DNA of 64,000 nt from Olleya aquimaris (GCF_003259525.1 NZ_QLLO01000001.1:186001-250000), one strand, 5' to 3'; shown: positions 1 through 9,863, numbered from the stretch's first letter. Notes: generated from the letters alone by a model not told the origin. A program made the numbers and translations.

Positions 1-395
1 AAGTTCAAAAAGAAAATTTAGAAGAGCAATTAAGACAAGTTAAAGAACTTCAGAAAGTATATATTGACGTAATCGAAAAAGAATCAGATAATAAACAAAA
101 TAGTCTTAAAGTAGGTGATATATCTATTTCTGGCAGTGATAAACAAAACACTAAAGAATACGAGTTGTTACGTGAAGAACAACGAATAAGAAACGAGCTT
201 AAACAATTAGAAGAAAAAAAGATTGAAGAAGACGTTATTTTTGAAGTGATTTCAAGCTTTCAAGAAGTTGGAAATGTATCAAGAACATGGAAAGATAGAT
301 ACATGATTATCTTCCCATTACTGTCATTTGTTTTATTGGTACTTTATTTTATAGCTAAAAAAGTAATCACATTTACTTTAAATTATGAAGATTAA
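1..395 (+). CDS. Wzz-like polysaccharide chain-length determinant, C-terminal part (partial)
   Basis: The reading frame is open from base 3 (131 codons visible), so the gene starts before the window. The visible part is charged and coiled-coil-like (Lys/Glu/Gln-rich), followed by one membrane helix at about the last 30 residues (YMIIFPLLSFVLLVLYFIAK) and a short tail. A periplasmic coiled coil followed by a C-terminal inner-membrane helix is the usual end of Wzz/Wzc-type chain-length regulators, and the gene directly precedes sugar-nucleotide genes. It overlaps rfbB by 11 bases, so the two are probably cotranscribed. The family call rests on architecture and context only. An internal TTG at 165 is not a likely start because the frame continues upstream. 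Confidence 0.6.
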   Translation, partial: VQKENLEEQLRQVKELQKVYIDVIEKESDNKQNSLKVGDISISGSDKQNTKEYELLREEQRIRNELKQLEEKKIEEDVIFEVISSFQEVGNVSRTWKDRYMIIFPLLSFVLLVLYFIAKKVITFTLNYED

Positions 396-1401
396 AACCA
401 TTTTGGTTACAGGAGGAGCCGGATTTATAGGATCTAACTTTGTACCCTATTTTTTAAAAGAATACCCTAACACACATTTAGTTAATTTAGATAAATTGAC
501 TTATGCGGGTGATTTAACTAATCTTAAAGACGTTGAAAACCTTCCAAATTACACTTTTGTAAAAGGAGATATTTGTGACAGAAAATTGTTAGAAAATCTG
601 TTTGATAAACATAATTTTGATGGTGTAATTCATTTTGCTGCAGAATCACATGTCGATAATTCTATAACTAATCCTGGAGCTTTTATAGACACCAATATAA
701 CAGGAACATTTAATTTAATAGATGTAGCAAAAAAGCATTGGATGGATGCTCCTTTTAAAGTTAAAACAGGTTGCGAAAATAATAGGTTTCATCACATCTC
801 TACAGATGAGGTTTATGGTACCTTAGGTGAAACAGGATTGTTTACAGAGGACACACATTATGCTCCAAACAGTCCATATAGCGCCTCAAAAGCAGCTTCA
901 GACTTTGTGGTTAGAAGTTATTTCCATACTTATGGAATGAATGTAGTCACAACTAACTGTTCCAACAATTATGGACCAAAACAACACAACGAAAAACTAA
1001 TTCCAACTATAATTAGAAAGGCAATTTCTGGAGAAAATATTCCAATTTACGGAGATGGAAAAAATATTAGAGACTGGTTATATGTTTTAGATCATTGTAA
1101 AGGTATTGGCTTAGTATATAAAACAGGAAAAGCTGGAGAAACCTACAATATTGGAGGTAGAAACGAACGTAATAATTTATATATAGTAGATACTATTTGC
1201 TCTATTTTAGACGATATTAAGCCAGCGTCAAGGTCTTATAAGGAACAAATCACTTTTGTTAAGGACAGACCTGGACATGATTTTAGATATGCAATTGATG
1301 CTTCAAAAATTGAAAATGAGTTGGGCTGGAAAGCAGACGAAAATTTCGAGTCTGGTATCCGCAAAACCATTGATTGGTATTTAGATAAATACAATAGCTA
1401 A
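385..1401 (+). CDS. rfbB: dTDP-glucose 4,6-dehydratase RfbB
   Basis: RfbB converts dTDP-D-glucose to dTDP-4-keto-6-deoxy-D-glucose, the second step of dTDP-L-rhamnose synthesis, in the cytoplasm. It is an extended short-chain dehydrogenase: an NAD-binding GGAGFIGSN motif near residue 10, [11 protein letters not shown] around residue 83, the STDEVYG segment with catalytic Asp-Glu, and YSASKA as the catalytic YxxxK. The 338-residue length is normal. It overlaps the upstream Wzz-like gene by 11 bases and its stop shares one base with the rfbA start, which indicates tight translational coupling. Identification is strong from motifs and from the rfbBACD gene order. Confidence 0.97.
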   Translation: MKIKTILVTGGAGFIGSNFVPYFLKEYPNTHLVNLDKLTYAGDLTNLKDVENLPNYTFVKGDICDRKLLENLFDKHNFDGVIHFAAESHVDNSITNPGAFIDTNITGTFNLIDVAKKHWMDAPFKVKTGCENNRFHHISTDEVYGTLGETGLFTEDTHYAPNSPYSASKAASDFVVRSYFHTYGMNVVTTNCSNNYGPKQHNEKLIPTIIRKAISGENIPIYGDGKNIRDWLYVLDHCKGIGLVYKTGKAGETYNIGGRNERNNLYIVDTICSILDDIKPASRSYKEQITFVKDRPGHDFRYAIDASKIENELGWKADENFESGIRKTIDWYLDKYNS

Positions 1402-2267
1402 TGAAAGGAATTATACTAGCAGGAGGATCTGGAACACGACTTCATCCATTAACAAAAGTATTGAGTAAACAATTAATGCCTATCTATGATAAGCCAATGA
1501 TTTACTATCCTTTGTCGACATTAATGCATGCTGGGATTAGAGAAATATTAATTATCTCTACACCAGAACACCTTCCTCTATTTAAACAATTACTGGGTGA
1601 TGGTGCTCATTTAGGTTGTAATTTTCAATATGCAGTACAAGAGGCTCCTAATGGATTAGCAGAAGCGTTTATTATAGGTGCAGATTTTGTTGGAAAAGAT
1701 AAAGTAGCTTTAATTTTAGGGGATAATATTTTTTATGGTACAGGACTTTCAGACCTTTTAAAAGCCAATAACAATCCAGATGGTGGTATTGTTTATGCAT
1801 ATCATGTTACAGATCCAGAGCGTTATGGAGTTGTAAATTTTGATAGTAATGGTAAAGCACTTTCAATAGAAGAAAAACCTGAAAAGCCTAAATCTAATTA
1901 CGCTGTACCTGGTATATATTTTTATGACAATAATGTTATAGATATAGCTAAAAACATCAAACCAAGCCACAGAGGAGAGCTAGAAATAACTGATGTAAAT
2001 AAGGAATATCTTAAACAAGGTAAATTACAAGTTTCTATATTAGATAAAGGAACCGCTTGGTTGGATACAGGTACATTTAATTCGCTAATGCAAGCGTCTC
2101 AATTTGTTCAAGTTATAGAAGAGCGTCAAGGATTAAAAATAGGCGCAATAGAAGAGGCAGCCTATAGTAGCGGGTTTATTACAAAACAACAATTAATAGA
2201 TTTAGCGACACCACTATTAAAAAGTGGCTATGGAGAGCATTTAATTAGCTTAGTTAACCAAGATTAA
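1401..2267 (+). CDS. rfbA: glucose-1-phosphate thymidylyltransferase RfbA
   Basis: RfbA joins dTTP and glucose-1-phosphate to make dTDP-glucose, the first committed step of dTDP-L-rhamnose synthesis. The N-terminal [13 protein letters not shown] nucleotide-binding loop, the GDNIFYG metal-binding segment near residue 110, the EEKP motif and WLDTGT near the C-terminus are all present. At 288 residues it has the usual length of the short RfbA/RmlA type. It is coupled to rfbB by a one-base stop/start overlap and followed by rfbC after one base. Confidence 0.97.
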   Translation: MKGIILAGGSGTRLHPLTKVLSKQLMPIYDKPMIYYPLSTLMHAGIREILIISTPEHLPLFKQLLGDGAHLGCNFQYAVQEAPNGLAEAFIIGADFVGKDKVALILGDNIFYGTGLSDLLKANNNPDGGIVYAYHVTDPERYGVVNFDSNGKALSIEEKPEKPKSNYAVPGIYFYDNNVIDIAKNIKPSHRGELEITDVNKEYLKQGKLQVSILDKGTAWLDTGTFNSLMQASQFVQVIEERQGLKIGAIEEAAYSSGFITKQQLIDLATPLLKSGYGEHLISLVNQD

Positions 2268-2268
2268 A

Positions 2269-2814
2269 ATGGAAGCAATAGAAACCATTTTAAAAGATTG
2301 CTACGTCCTAGAACCAAACGTTTTTGGAGACGAAAGAGGATATTTTTTAGAAAGCTATAACAAAAAACAATTTGATGCATTAATTGGAAAAGAGGTCAAC
2401 TTTATACAAGACAACGAATCTTTTTCTAGTCAAGGCGTTCTTAGAGGTTTGCATTTTCAAAGTGGAGAACATGCACAAGCAAAACTTGTAAGAGTCACTC
2501 AAGGAAAAGTATTAGATGTTGCTGTAGATTTACGCACAAACTCACCATCTTTTTTAAAACATATAAGTGTAGAATTATCTTCAGAAAACAAAAAGCAACT
2601 ATTTGTACCTAGAGGTTTTGCGCACGGTTTTATAGTTTTAAGTGAGACAGCTGTATTTAATTACAAAGTAGATAATTGGTATAACAAAGCCTCAGAAGGA
2701 GGTATTATTTATAACGATAAAACGTTAAATATAGATTGGGTTTTAGATAAAGAGCTATTAACTATTTCAGAAAAAGATAAAGTTTTACCTACTGTAAAAG
2801 AACTGTTTGAATGA
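2269..2814 (+). CDS. rfbC: dTDP-4-dehydrorhamnose 3,5-epimerase RfbC
   Basis: RfbC epimerises C3 and C5 of dTDP-4-keto-6-deoxyglucose to give dTDP-4-keto-L-rhamnose. The 181-residue cupin-type protein has the conserved GVLRGLHFQ segment with the catalytic His, then VRVTQGKVLDVAVDLR, and RGFAHGFIVLS followed by the Tyr-containing FNYKVDNWY stretch. It lies one base after rfbA and overlaps rfbD by four bases (ATGA), as expected for one translationally coupled operon. Confidence 0.97.
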   Translation: MEAIETILKDCYVLEPNVFGDERGYFLESYNKKQFDALIGKEVNFIQDNESFSSQGVLRGLHFQSGEHAQAKLVRVTQGKVLDVAVDLRTNSPSFLKHISVELSSENKKQLFVPRGFAHGFIVLSETAVFNYKVDNWYNKASEGGIIYNDKTLNIDWVLDKELLTISEKDKVLPTVKELFE

Positions 2815-3668
2815 AAAAAATTCTGGTAACTGGAGCTAATGGACAACTAGGACTATGCCTTAAAGAACAATCTAACGATTTTAACACGTTAGATTTTGTG
2901 TTTTTAGACAGCCAACAATTAGATATTACCAATCCTGAACAAATAGAATTAGTATTTAATATACACAAGGCAGATTATTGTATAAATTGCGCTGCTTATA
3001 CTGCAGTAGATCTTGCAGAGGACAATAAAGACTTAGCCTACAATATAAACACATTAGGAGCTAAACAATTAGCTGAAGCATGCAAAAAACACAAAGTGAC
3101 CTTAATCCATATATCAACAGATTTTGTTTTTGATGGTAATAATAGTATCCCATATAAAGAAAGTGATAAAACTAATCCGTTAGGTGTCTATGGTTTTACA
3201 AAACTTGAGGGAGAAAAAGAAATAATTACTATTTTAAAACAGCATTATATAATCAGAACATCCTGGCTATATTCTAAATACAAGTCTAACTTTGTAAAAA
3301 CAATGTTAAACTTATCGATTGATAGAGATGAGTTAAATGTAGTTAATGATCAAAAAGGAACACCTACTAATGCATTAGATTTAGCAGAAGCATTAATTAA
3401 AATCGTAAAATTAGACAATTCTAAATACGGTATTTATCATTACAGTAACTTAGGAGAGGCTACTTGGTACGAGTTTGCTAAAACTATTTTTGAATTAACT
3501 AAAACTAATATTAAAGTTAATCCAGTAACATCAGATGCTTTTAAAACAAAAGCTAAAAGACCAAAATATAGTGTTATGGATAAAACAAAAGTTAGCATAG
3601 CGTTTAAATTAAACATTCCTAAATGGAAATCAAGCTTAAAAACAACATTAAATTCTATTAACTATTAA
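2811..3668 (+). CDS. rfbD: dTDP-4-dehydrorhamnose reductase RfbD
   Basis: RfbD reduces dTDP-4-keto-L-rhamnose to dTDP-L-rhamnose with NAD(P)H, completing the pathway begun by the three genes upstream. The N-terminal TGANGQLG nucleotide-binding motif, the NCAAYTAVDLAE segment, STDFVFDG and the YGFTKLEGE catalytic YxxxK are all visible. At 285 residues it is full length. The start overlaps the end of rfbC by four bases and the stop overlaps the next ATG by one base, so all five genes are tightly packed. Rhamnose is therefore a likely component of the glycan made by this locus. Confidence 0.96.
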   Translation: MKKILVTGANGQLGLCLKEQSNDFNTLDFVFLDSQQLDITNPEQIELVFNIHKADYCINCAAYTAVDLAEDNKDLAYNINTLGAKQLAEACKKHKVTLIHISTDFVFDGNNSIPYKESDKTNPLGVYGFTKLEGEKEIITILKQHYIIRTSWLYSKYKSNFVKTMLNLSIDRDELNVVNDQKGTPTNALDLAEALIKIVKLDNSKYGIYHYSNLGEATWYEFAKTIFELTKTNIKVNPVTSDAFKTKAKRPKYSVMDKTKVSIAFKLNIPKWKSSLKTTLNSINY

Positions 3669-4678
3669 TGTATACTCATCAATATCATACAAAGGAATTA
3701 TCAAATCTCTCTTTTTTAGTTACAGGAGGTTCTGGATTTATTGGTTCTAATATTGTAGAATATTTATTGAAGTATAATGCTAAAAAAATAGTTGTTATGG
3801 ATAATATTTCTACTGGAAATATACAAAACATAGAACCTTTTTTAGGTTCACCAAAAGTTACATTTATTAAAGGTAATATAGAAGATTTAAAAACGTGTAA
3901 AATAGCAATGGAAGATGTAGATTATGTTTTACATCAAGCCGCTTTAGGTTCTGTACCAAGATCAATAAACAACCCAATAGCAACAAATAACACAAACATT
4001 ACAGGGTTTTTAAATATACTGGTAGCAGCTAAAGAAAGCAATACAGTAAAACGAGTTGTTTATGCAGCATCTTCTAGCACTTATGGGGACAGTCCTTCAT
4101 TACCAAAAAAAGAAGATAAAATAGGAAAACCCCTTTCACCTTATGCTGTTACTAAATATGTAAACGAATTGTATGCTGATGTGTTTTATAAAACTTATGG
4201 ATTAGAAACCATAGGCTTAAGGTATTTTAATGTGTTTGGCCCAAAACAAGACCCAAATGGTGCTTATGCTGCTGTAATCCCAAAATTTATTGGGCAAATG
4301 TTGAAAAATGAAAATTTAACAATAAACGGAGATGGCTTACATTCCAGAGACTTCACTTTTGTGGAAAATGTTGTACAAGCTAATATTAAGGCTGCACTAA
4401 CAACTAATTCTGGTGCTGTAAATCAGGTGTTTAATGTTGCTTGTGCAGAAAACATTAATCTGAATCAACTAACAGACCACATCAAAAAAAGCCTTTCAGA
4501 TTTAAATATTAAAACTCAAAGTCAGATTTTTTACGGTCCATCTAGAAAAGGGGATGTCAAACATTCATTAGCAGATATTAATAAAGCAACTAATCTTTTA
4601 GAATATTTACCTAAATTTAAATTTAACGATGCCATACATATAACTACTAGATGGTTTGTTAATAATGCTACTAAATAA
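3668..4678 (+). CDS. UDP-N-acetylglucosamine 4-epimerase, WbpP/TviC-like
   Basis: This extended short-chain dehydrogenase has a GGSGFIGSN cofactor motif near residue 20, an AASSSTYG segment, and YAVTKYVNE as the YxxxK catalytic motif; the 336 residues fit the WbpP/TviC family. These enzymes interconvert UDP-GlcNAc and UDP-GalNAc, or their uronic acids. The N-terminal extension before the Rossmann fold is typical of WbpP rather than GalE. It sits directly before a WbpO/TviB-like dehydrogenase, the usual partner, so the pair probably supplies UDP-GalNAcA. The exact substrate cannot be read from sequence. Confidence 0.85.
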   Translation: MYTHQYHTKELSNLSFLVTGGSGFIGSNIVEYLLKYNAKKIVVMDNISTGNIQNIEPFLGSPKVTFIKGNIEDLKTCKIAMEDVDYVLHQAALGSVPRSINNPIATNNTNITGFLNILVAAKESNTVKRVVYAASSSTYGDSPSLPKKEDKIGKPLSPYAVTKYVNELYADVFYKTYGLETIGLRYFNVFGPKQDPNGAYAAVIPKFIGQMLKNENLTINGDGLHSRDFTFVENVVQANIKAALTTNSGAVNQVFNVACAENINLNQLTDHIKKSLSDLNIKTQSQIFYGPSRKGDVKHSLADINKATNLLEYLPKFKFNDAIHITTRWFVNNATK

Positions 4679-4696
4679 TAAAGCGCCATACAATTT

Positions 4697-5968
4697 ATGA
4701 AAAATAATATTGCAATTTTAGGTTTAGGTTATGTGGGTTTACCATTAGCAGTAGAGTTTGCTAAAAAATTTAAAGTTGTTGGGTTTGACATCAATAAAAA
4801 CAGGGTAGAAGAGTTAAAACAAGGATTAGACAAAACATTAGAAGTAACTGAAGATGACCTTAAATCTGTGCTTAACCCACAAAACGATAAAGGTTTGTCC
4901 TTATCTTGTTTGTCATCAGACATTAAGGATTGTAACATATTTATTGTTACTGTTCCAACACCAGTTGATAAAAATAACAGACCCATTTTAACACCATTAA
5001 TAGAGTCCTCTAAGACTATTAGTCAGATTTTAAAGAAGGAAGACATTGTTATCTATGAATCTACTGTTTATCCCGGAGTAACAGAAGAAGTGTGTGTACC
5101 TGTTTTAGAAAAATCAAGTGGACTAACATTTAATAAAGATTTTTATTGCGGTTATTCACCAGAAAGAATAAATCCTGGAGATAAATCACGTACTATTACA
5201 AAAATTAAAAAAGTAACTTCTGGGTCGACTCCAGAAATTGGAGTTAAAATTAACAACCTATATGCTTCAATAATTACCGCTGGAACCCATTTGGCTCCTT
5301 CAATTAAAGTTGCAGAAGCAGCTAAAGTTATAGAAAATGCACAACGTGATATCAATATTGCTTTTGTAAACGAATTAGCTAAAATTTTCAACAAATTAAA
5401 TATAGACACACAAGAAGTACTAAAAGCAGCATCTACTAAATGGAATTTTTTACCTTTTCAACCCGGATTAGTTGGAGGACATTGTATAGGTGTTGATCCT
5501 TATTATTTAGCTCAAAAAGCACAAGAAGTTGGTTACCACCCAGAAATAGTTTTAGCCGGAAGACGTTTAAATGATAGTATGGGTGAATATGTTGCTACTC
5601 AAGTTTTAAAACTTATGGTACAACACAACATCTCTATTAAAAAAGCTAAAGTACTTATGCTAGGTGTAACATTTAAAGAAAATTGTCCTGATACCAGAAA
5701 CACAAAAGCAATTGACGTTTATAACACGTTAAAATCTTTTAATTTAAATGTTGAAGTTTATGATCCTTGGGCTAATAAAGAAGAAGTACAAAAAGAGTTT
5801 AATTTAACTTTAATCGATAAATTAAATCATAATTACGACACCATAGTCCATACTGTGTGCCATGATGAGTTCAAGAAAATAAATTTCAATGATATTAAAT
5901 CTAAAAATGGATTAGTATATGATGTAAAAGGAACTTTAAACATCAATGATATTTCTGGAAGATTATAA
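4697..5968 (+). CDS. nucleotide-sugar 6-dehydrogenase, WbpO/TviB-like (UDP-GlcNAc/GalNAc dehydrogenase)
   Basis: This enzyme would oxidise C6 of a UDP-N-acetylhexosamine to the uronic acid using two NAD. The N-terminus has the LGLGYVGLPLAVEFA Rossmann motif; the active-site Cys lies in GLVGGHCIGVDPYYLAQ around residue 260, the sequence form typical of the WbpO/TviB branch rather than UDP-glucose dehydrogenase. The C-terminal domain has LGVTFKENCPDTRN. At 423 residues it is full length. It lies 18 bases after the epimerase, supporting a two-gene UDP-GalNAcA module. A separate UDP-glucose dehydrogenase is encoded at 19580. Confidence 0.9.
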   Translation: MKNNIAILGLGYVGLPLAVEFAKKFKVVGFDINKNRVEELKQGLDKTLEVTEDDLKSVLNPQNDKGLSLSCLSSDIKDCNIFIVTVPTPVDKNNRPILTPLIESSKTISQILKKEDIVIYESTVYPGVTEEVCVPVLEKSSGLTFNKDFYCGYSPERINPGDKSRTITKIKKVTSGSTPEIGVKINNLYASIITAGTHLAPSIKVAEAAKVIENAQRDINIAFVNELAKIFNKLNIDTQEVLKAASTKWNFLPFQPGLVGGHCIGVDPYYLAQKAQEVGYHPEIVLAGRRLNDSMGEYVATQVLKLMVQHNISIKKAKVLMLGVTFKENCPDTRNTKAIDVYNTLKSFNLNVEVYDPWANKEEVQKEFNLTLIDKLNHNYDTIVHTVCHDEFKKINFNDIKSKNGLVYDVKGTLNINDISGRL

Positions 5969-6052
5969 CTCATTTTATTCATTAATAATTTGAATATGTT
6001 TAATAGATGTATTAAATTTTAAAAAGCACATTATCAACCAATTAATTAAAAT

Positions 6053-6673
6053 ATGAAATTATTTAAACCACTAAGTTTTGTTTTAATCATACTAGTTATG
6101 GTTTCATGTAATAAAAAAGAAACTAAAATTGCAGTATTTCAACCTAATGATCAAAATGGAAAAGACACAGCAATTTCAGAGAGCAACCCTAGTGCAAATT
6201 ACTCAACATTAGATAGGATTCATATGGTGTCTTTATCATCAAACGACTCGATTAAAAACGATGTTAGATCATTACTTAGGTTTGGTTTTGCTACTTTAAA
6301 AGAGGGTATTAGTATAGATTCTGCATTTGTTCACCTTTATGCAATAGATCCCGGACATTTTGGTACTAATAACTCTTTTGTATTGATTCCAGTTAATAAA
6401 GTTTGGATAAATGATGAAGTAAATTGGAATAATCAACCTGAAGTAGATACTAGTCAAACAATTACTGTTGAAGCACCTACAGACACTAATCAAGATTATA
6501 AAATAGATGTCACTAACTATGTAAAAGCAGTTCATCAAAACAACCAGCCAAATTATGGTTTTATGATTAAGTTAGAAGATGAAAAAAACGCATATAAAGG
6601 ACTTAGGTTTCATTCTAGTAATAGTAAAGAAGTTAGCAAGCATCCGAAATTAGAAGTGTTTTACACAGAATAA
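6053..6673 (+). CDS. DNRLRE-domain lipoprotein (first of a tandem pair)
   Basis: The protein begins with a lipoprotein signal (MKLFKPLSFVLIILVMVSC), so the mature form starts at Cys20 and is exported and lipidated. The remaining roughly 185 residues resemble DNRLRE/CBM96-type beta-sandwich domains: an early SNPSANYSTLD stretch, RSLLRFGFATL, a VNWNNQPEVD motif and a late YKIDVTNYVKAV followed by PKLEVFYTE. Such domains occur in surface and carbohydrate-associated proteins. The gene sits inside the polysaccharide locus, 84 bases after the dehydrogenase, and is followed by a paralogue. A role in binding or handling the polysaccharide is inferred only. Confidence 0.7.
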   Translation: MKLFKPLSFVLIILVMVSCNKKETKIAVFQPNDQNGKDTAISESNPSANYSTLDRIHMVSLSSNDSIKNDVRSLLRFGFATLKEGISIDSAFVHLYAIDPGHFGTNNSFVLIPVNKVWINDEVNWNNQPEVDTSQTITVEAPTDTNQDYKIDVTNYVKAVHQNNQPNYGFMIKLEDEKNAYKGLRFHSSNSKEVSKHPKLEVFYTE

Positions 6674-6684
6674 ACAGATTAAAA

Positions 6685-7353
6685 TTGATTAAAATTATAT
6701 ACAAACAACTTATCTTATTAAAAGCGCTATTAAATAAACACTTAAATTTTTTAGTGCTTTTATTTTTATGCTTTTTTGTGTCTTGTAGCACCAAAACAAG
6801 TAATGTGTATATACCAAATAATCAATTAGGAATTGACACTTACATTGATAGCGAATTTAATAGTTTAAATTTTTCATCTGATACAGAATTAAAAATAGCT
6901 AATTATTCTAATAAAGACTTTTTAAAAAAAGAAAAAAGAGCTTTATTAAAAATAAGATGTTCTAGTATTCCTGAAAAAGCAGTTGTAGACTCAGCTTACT
7001 TATACCTATATATTTCCAAAATAGATAACAAAAATTCTACATTTAATATTACAATAGAAAATATTATAGAAGACTGGGATGTTACTAATGTAAATTGGAT
7101 ACATCAGCCTAAAACAGACTCTAAAACAATAGCTCAAATTACAGTTGATAAAAATAAACGAAATTACTACAAGGTCGATGTAACAAGTTTTGTGAGGGCA
7201 TTATCTAATAACGAATTTAATAATTATGGGCTGCTTTTTAAAATCCTTCCAGAAAATGGTAATGAAGGGTTCATAAGTTTTTTATCAAGTAATACTAAAG
7301 ATTTTGATAGTAGGCCAAAATTAATTGTTTACTTTAATCAAAACATTATTTAA
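6685..7353 (+). CDS. DNRLRE-domain lipoprotein (second of a tandem pair)
   Basis: This paralogue of the preceding gene lies 11 bases downstream. The longest frame starts at a TTG and has a signal ending in a lipobox (LLFLCFFVSC). The mature domain repeats the same pattern: a YIPNNQLGIDTYID segment where the first protein has FQPNDQNGKDTAIS, RALLKIRCSSIP, VNWIHQPKTD, and YKVDVTSFVRALS before PKLIVYF. The pair looks like an old tandem duplication, since sequence similarity is modest outside these motifs. It is followed four bases later by a Wzy-like gene. Function is unknown; surface localisation is likely from the lipobox. Confidence 0.68.
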   Translation: MIKIIYKQLILLKALLNKHLNFLVLLFLCFFVSCSTKTSNVYIPNNQLGIDTYIDSEFNSLNFSSDTELKIANYSNKDFLKKEKRALLKIRCSSIPEKAVVDSAYLYLYISKIDNKNSTFNITIENIIEDWDVTNVNWIHQPKTDSKTIAQITVDKNKRNYYKVDVTSFVRALSNNEFNNYGLLFKILPENGNEGFISFLSSNTKDFDSRPKLIVYFNQNII

Positions 7354-7356
7354 ATA

Positions 7357-8535
7357 ATGAGTTTTATTAGAAAGCATATTGAAAATAATAGCCTAAAACA
7401 GTTCTTTCTAAACAACTTGTTAATCCTTTTTCTTGGGTACGATTTTTTAATTAAAATCATAGTACATTATACACAGATAAGCTTGTTTTATAACTATGTT
7501 ATTGTTTTTAAGGTCATCATAGTGTTTGCTGTAATACTTGGTTTTGGTTTAAAAAACATAAATAAATCCTATATATTTTCTTTATCAAGTTTAATACTAG
7601 CATATGCAATAACTCAAGTTGTTAATTACAAAGATTTGTCTTTAGACGACATTCAATTTAATGGATATTATTTTTTAAGTAGTGTAATTCCAATAGTATT
7701 TTTGCTTTATTGCCACAATTATAATCTTAATATAACCAAAACCCAAATCAATAAAGTTGTTTGGTTTTTAGTTATTAGCTCATGTTTTTTGTTAGTAGGC
7801 TATTTGTTTCAAATAGAAGTGTTTAGGTCTTATTTTAGAGGGGGAAGGTTTGGTTACTCAGGCTTTTTACTATATCACCACGAAGCTGGTTTTATTTATT
7901 TTATAATAATTAATCTACTTTATTATAAACTTAAAAAAAATAAAAATAATACAAACATAACCTTGTTTTTGATTGTTTTGTTTTTATCCCTACTTGTTGG
8001 TACTAAAAAAACATTGTTTTTTAATATTATATTTTTCTGTTACTTATTTGTAGATAATATTAAAAATAGAAAAGCAGTATTTTTAACTACAATTACCGCA
8101 GTTTTAGGGTTATTATTATTTAACAAAAGCCTCCTAAAGTTTTATAATCTTTTTAAAGAAATTTATGAAAAAGACGGTTTTTGGAGTTCGTTTTTGTCTT
8201 TCAGAAACATTTTATTTAATGAAAGGTTTTATCCATATGTCACAGAAAATAATTCAATTATAAACATTATTTTTGGCTGGCCATTTTTTAATAATCATAG
8301 AACAGAAATGGAGATATTTGATGTTCTATTATTTTTTGGGCTAGTAGGTCTTATTAGCTATATTATTTTGTTTGTTAAGATTTTAAAAGGAAAAAACAAA
8401 TTGTCATATTTTTTAGTGTTAACACTTTTAATAGGTACTGTTTTTTCCGGTAATTTACTAGCTAGTGTTAATGTCATGATTTTACTTTTTATAACATTAA
8501 AATATATTAATTTACAAGAAACAATTAAGCATTGA
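7357..8535 (+). CDS. polytopic membrane protein, Wzy/O-antigen-ligase-like
   Basis: A 392-residue, very hydrophobic protein with about ten predicted membrane segments. Between helices it has a polar stretch with RGGRFGYSGFLLYHHEAGF, a GTKKTLF segment, and a late EMEIFDVLLFFGLVGL segment just before the last helices. That layout of a basic/polar loop and a conserved acidic/polar patch preceding a hydrophobic G-rich helix is seen in Wzy polymerases and WaaL-type ligases. It directly precedes the flippase, overlapping it by four bases. No motif distinguishes polymerase from ligase; two more proteins of this class are in the locus. Confidence 0.6.
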   Translation: MSFIRKHIENNSLKQFFLNNLLILFLGYDFLIKIIVHYTQISLFYNYVIVFKVIIVFAVILGFGLKNINKSYIFSLSSLILAYAITQVVNYKDLSLDDIQFNGYYFLSSVIPIVFLLYCHNYNLNITKTQINKVVWFLVISSCFLLVGYLFQIEVFRSYFRGGRFGYSGFLLYHHEAGFIYFIIINLLYYKLKKNKNNTNITLFLIVLFLSLLVGTKKTLFFNIIFFCYLFVDNIKNRKAVFLTTITAVLGLLLFNKSLLKFYNLFKEIYEKDGFWSSFLSFRNILFNERFYPYVTENNSIINIIFGWPFFNNHRTEMEIFDVLLFFGLVGLISYIILFVKILKGKNKLSYFLVLTLLIGTVFSGNLLASVNVMILLFITLKYINLQETIKH

Positions 8536-9854
8536 AATCTATAAAAAACAGTATTTACGCAACTCTAGACGTTGTCTTTGCTCCTTTCTTTTTGGTTATA
8601 GCAACCCCTATATTTATTTCTCAAATAGGAATAGAAAAATACGGGCTTTGGATTCTTGTAAACAGTGTATTGGCATCGCTTTCAATTTTCAATTTTGGAA
8701 TTAATGAAACAATTATTAAATACATTTCTGAAAGCAAATCAAAAAACGATAACTTATTTCAAAGCAAGGTTTTTAGCTCTGTAATTTTATTTCTTGTTTT
8801 ATTATCAGTAATTGTATTAGGAACCATTTATTTAATCTTTTTTAGTAATTTCTTTTTTAATTTTTTTAAAGTAACCGAAATCATTAAAATTTTACTCTTT
8901 GCTTTTCCCTTATTTTTTATCAAGCAAATAGAACAAGCTTTGTTTGCACTTCATAAGTCTCATGAAGATTTTAAACATTTAGCCAAACAGTCATTTATAT
9001 CTAAAGCCCTTCTTTATTTATCTCAAATAATAGCTGTTTTTGTTTTTAAAGATGTTAAAAGTGTATTTATGGTTTCTGTAATTGTAGCAGGGTTATATCT
9101 ATTATATCAATTTTATGAACTAACTGATAAATACGAGTCTGTATTTGTCAGTAAAAATGCTAGTGTATCTGTATTTAAAGGGATTTTAGGCTATGGTAAA
9201 TGGGCGTGGTTTTCTAGTACTATATTGATTTTTAGTGCTCATATTGATAAATGGATTGTAAGCTCTTTGTTAGGGCTTAAAATTTTTGCATATTACTCAA
9301 TAGGTGTTTCTGTCTTAAATCAGTTAAAAACTATACATACAGCTTCGATATCATGGGTGTTTCCAAAAATATCAGGAAATCAACTATCCGTATCTGAAAG
9401 AGCCAACCTTCATTTTAAACTCACAGTTTTTGTTAGTTTATTAGGTTTAATAGTTAGCTTTTTTTTAGTAAAAACAGATTTCTTGTTTAAGCTTTGGTTA
9501 GGTGATTTTACGTTTCAAAATAGTAAATTATACTTACATACCTTTTTATATTTACTACCTATTTGGTTAATGTCTGCTGCTTCATTTTATTATTTACAAG
9601 GGTTAGCAATAGTTAAGAAAAAGTTTTTTGCAGATTCGTTAGTGTTAATACTTAAAATAGTAGTGACATTTGTAGCTTTGCTAAAATTAGATATCGAAAG
9701 ATGGCCTATTTTGTTTTTTATTCCAATGTTAGTAGAAGTAATTCTTTTTTCTAGTATTGTTAATAAGCATAGTAAGTTGAAAATGACGTATTTAAATATG
9801 TTTGTAGCATTTAATTTTTTAATATTGTTTTTAAGGTATAAAGGCATTCTATAA
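8532..9854 (+). CDS. oligosaccharide flippase family protein (Wzx-like)
   Basis: This 440-residue protein has about 12-14 predicted membrane helices and the N-terminal pattern of the MATE/PST superfamily (ATPIFISQIGIEKYGLWILV near residue 23, then a SIFNFGINETIIKYISE segment). Wzx flippases move undecaprenyl-linked repeat units across the inner membrane before Wzy polymerisation. The start is a TTG that overlaps the preceding stop by four bases. It is the only flippase inside the locus; another member of the superfamily lies at 44039 outside it. Confidence 0.85.
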   Translation: MKSIKNSIYATLDVVFAPFFLVIATPIFISQIGIEKYGLWILVNSVLASLSIFNFGINETIIKYISESKSKNDNLFQSKVFSSVILFLVLLSVIVLGTIYLIFFSNFFFNFFKVTEIIKILLFAFPLFFIKQIEQALFALHKSHEDFKHLAKQSFISKALLYLSQIIAVFVFKDVKSVFMVSVIVAGLYLLYQFYELTDKYESVFVSKNASVSVFKGILGYGKWAWFSSTILIFSAHIDKWIVSSLLGLKIFAYYSIGVSVLNQLKTIHTASISWVFPKISGNQLSVSERANLHFKLTVFVSLLGLIVSFFLVKTDFLFKLWLGDFTFQNSKLYLHTFLYLLPIWLMSAASFYYLQGLAIVKKKFFADSLVLILKIVVTFVALLKLDIERWPILFFIPMLVEVILFSSIVNKHSKLKMTYLNMFVAFNFLILFLRYKGIL

Positions 9855-9863
9855 GGTATCTAA

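Noticed and set aside
4729-5409. Two 85-codon minus-strand frames inside the WbpO/TviB-like gene
   Set aside because: Antisense shadows of a strongly conserved dehydrogenase.
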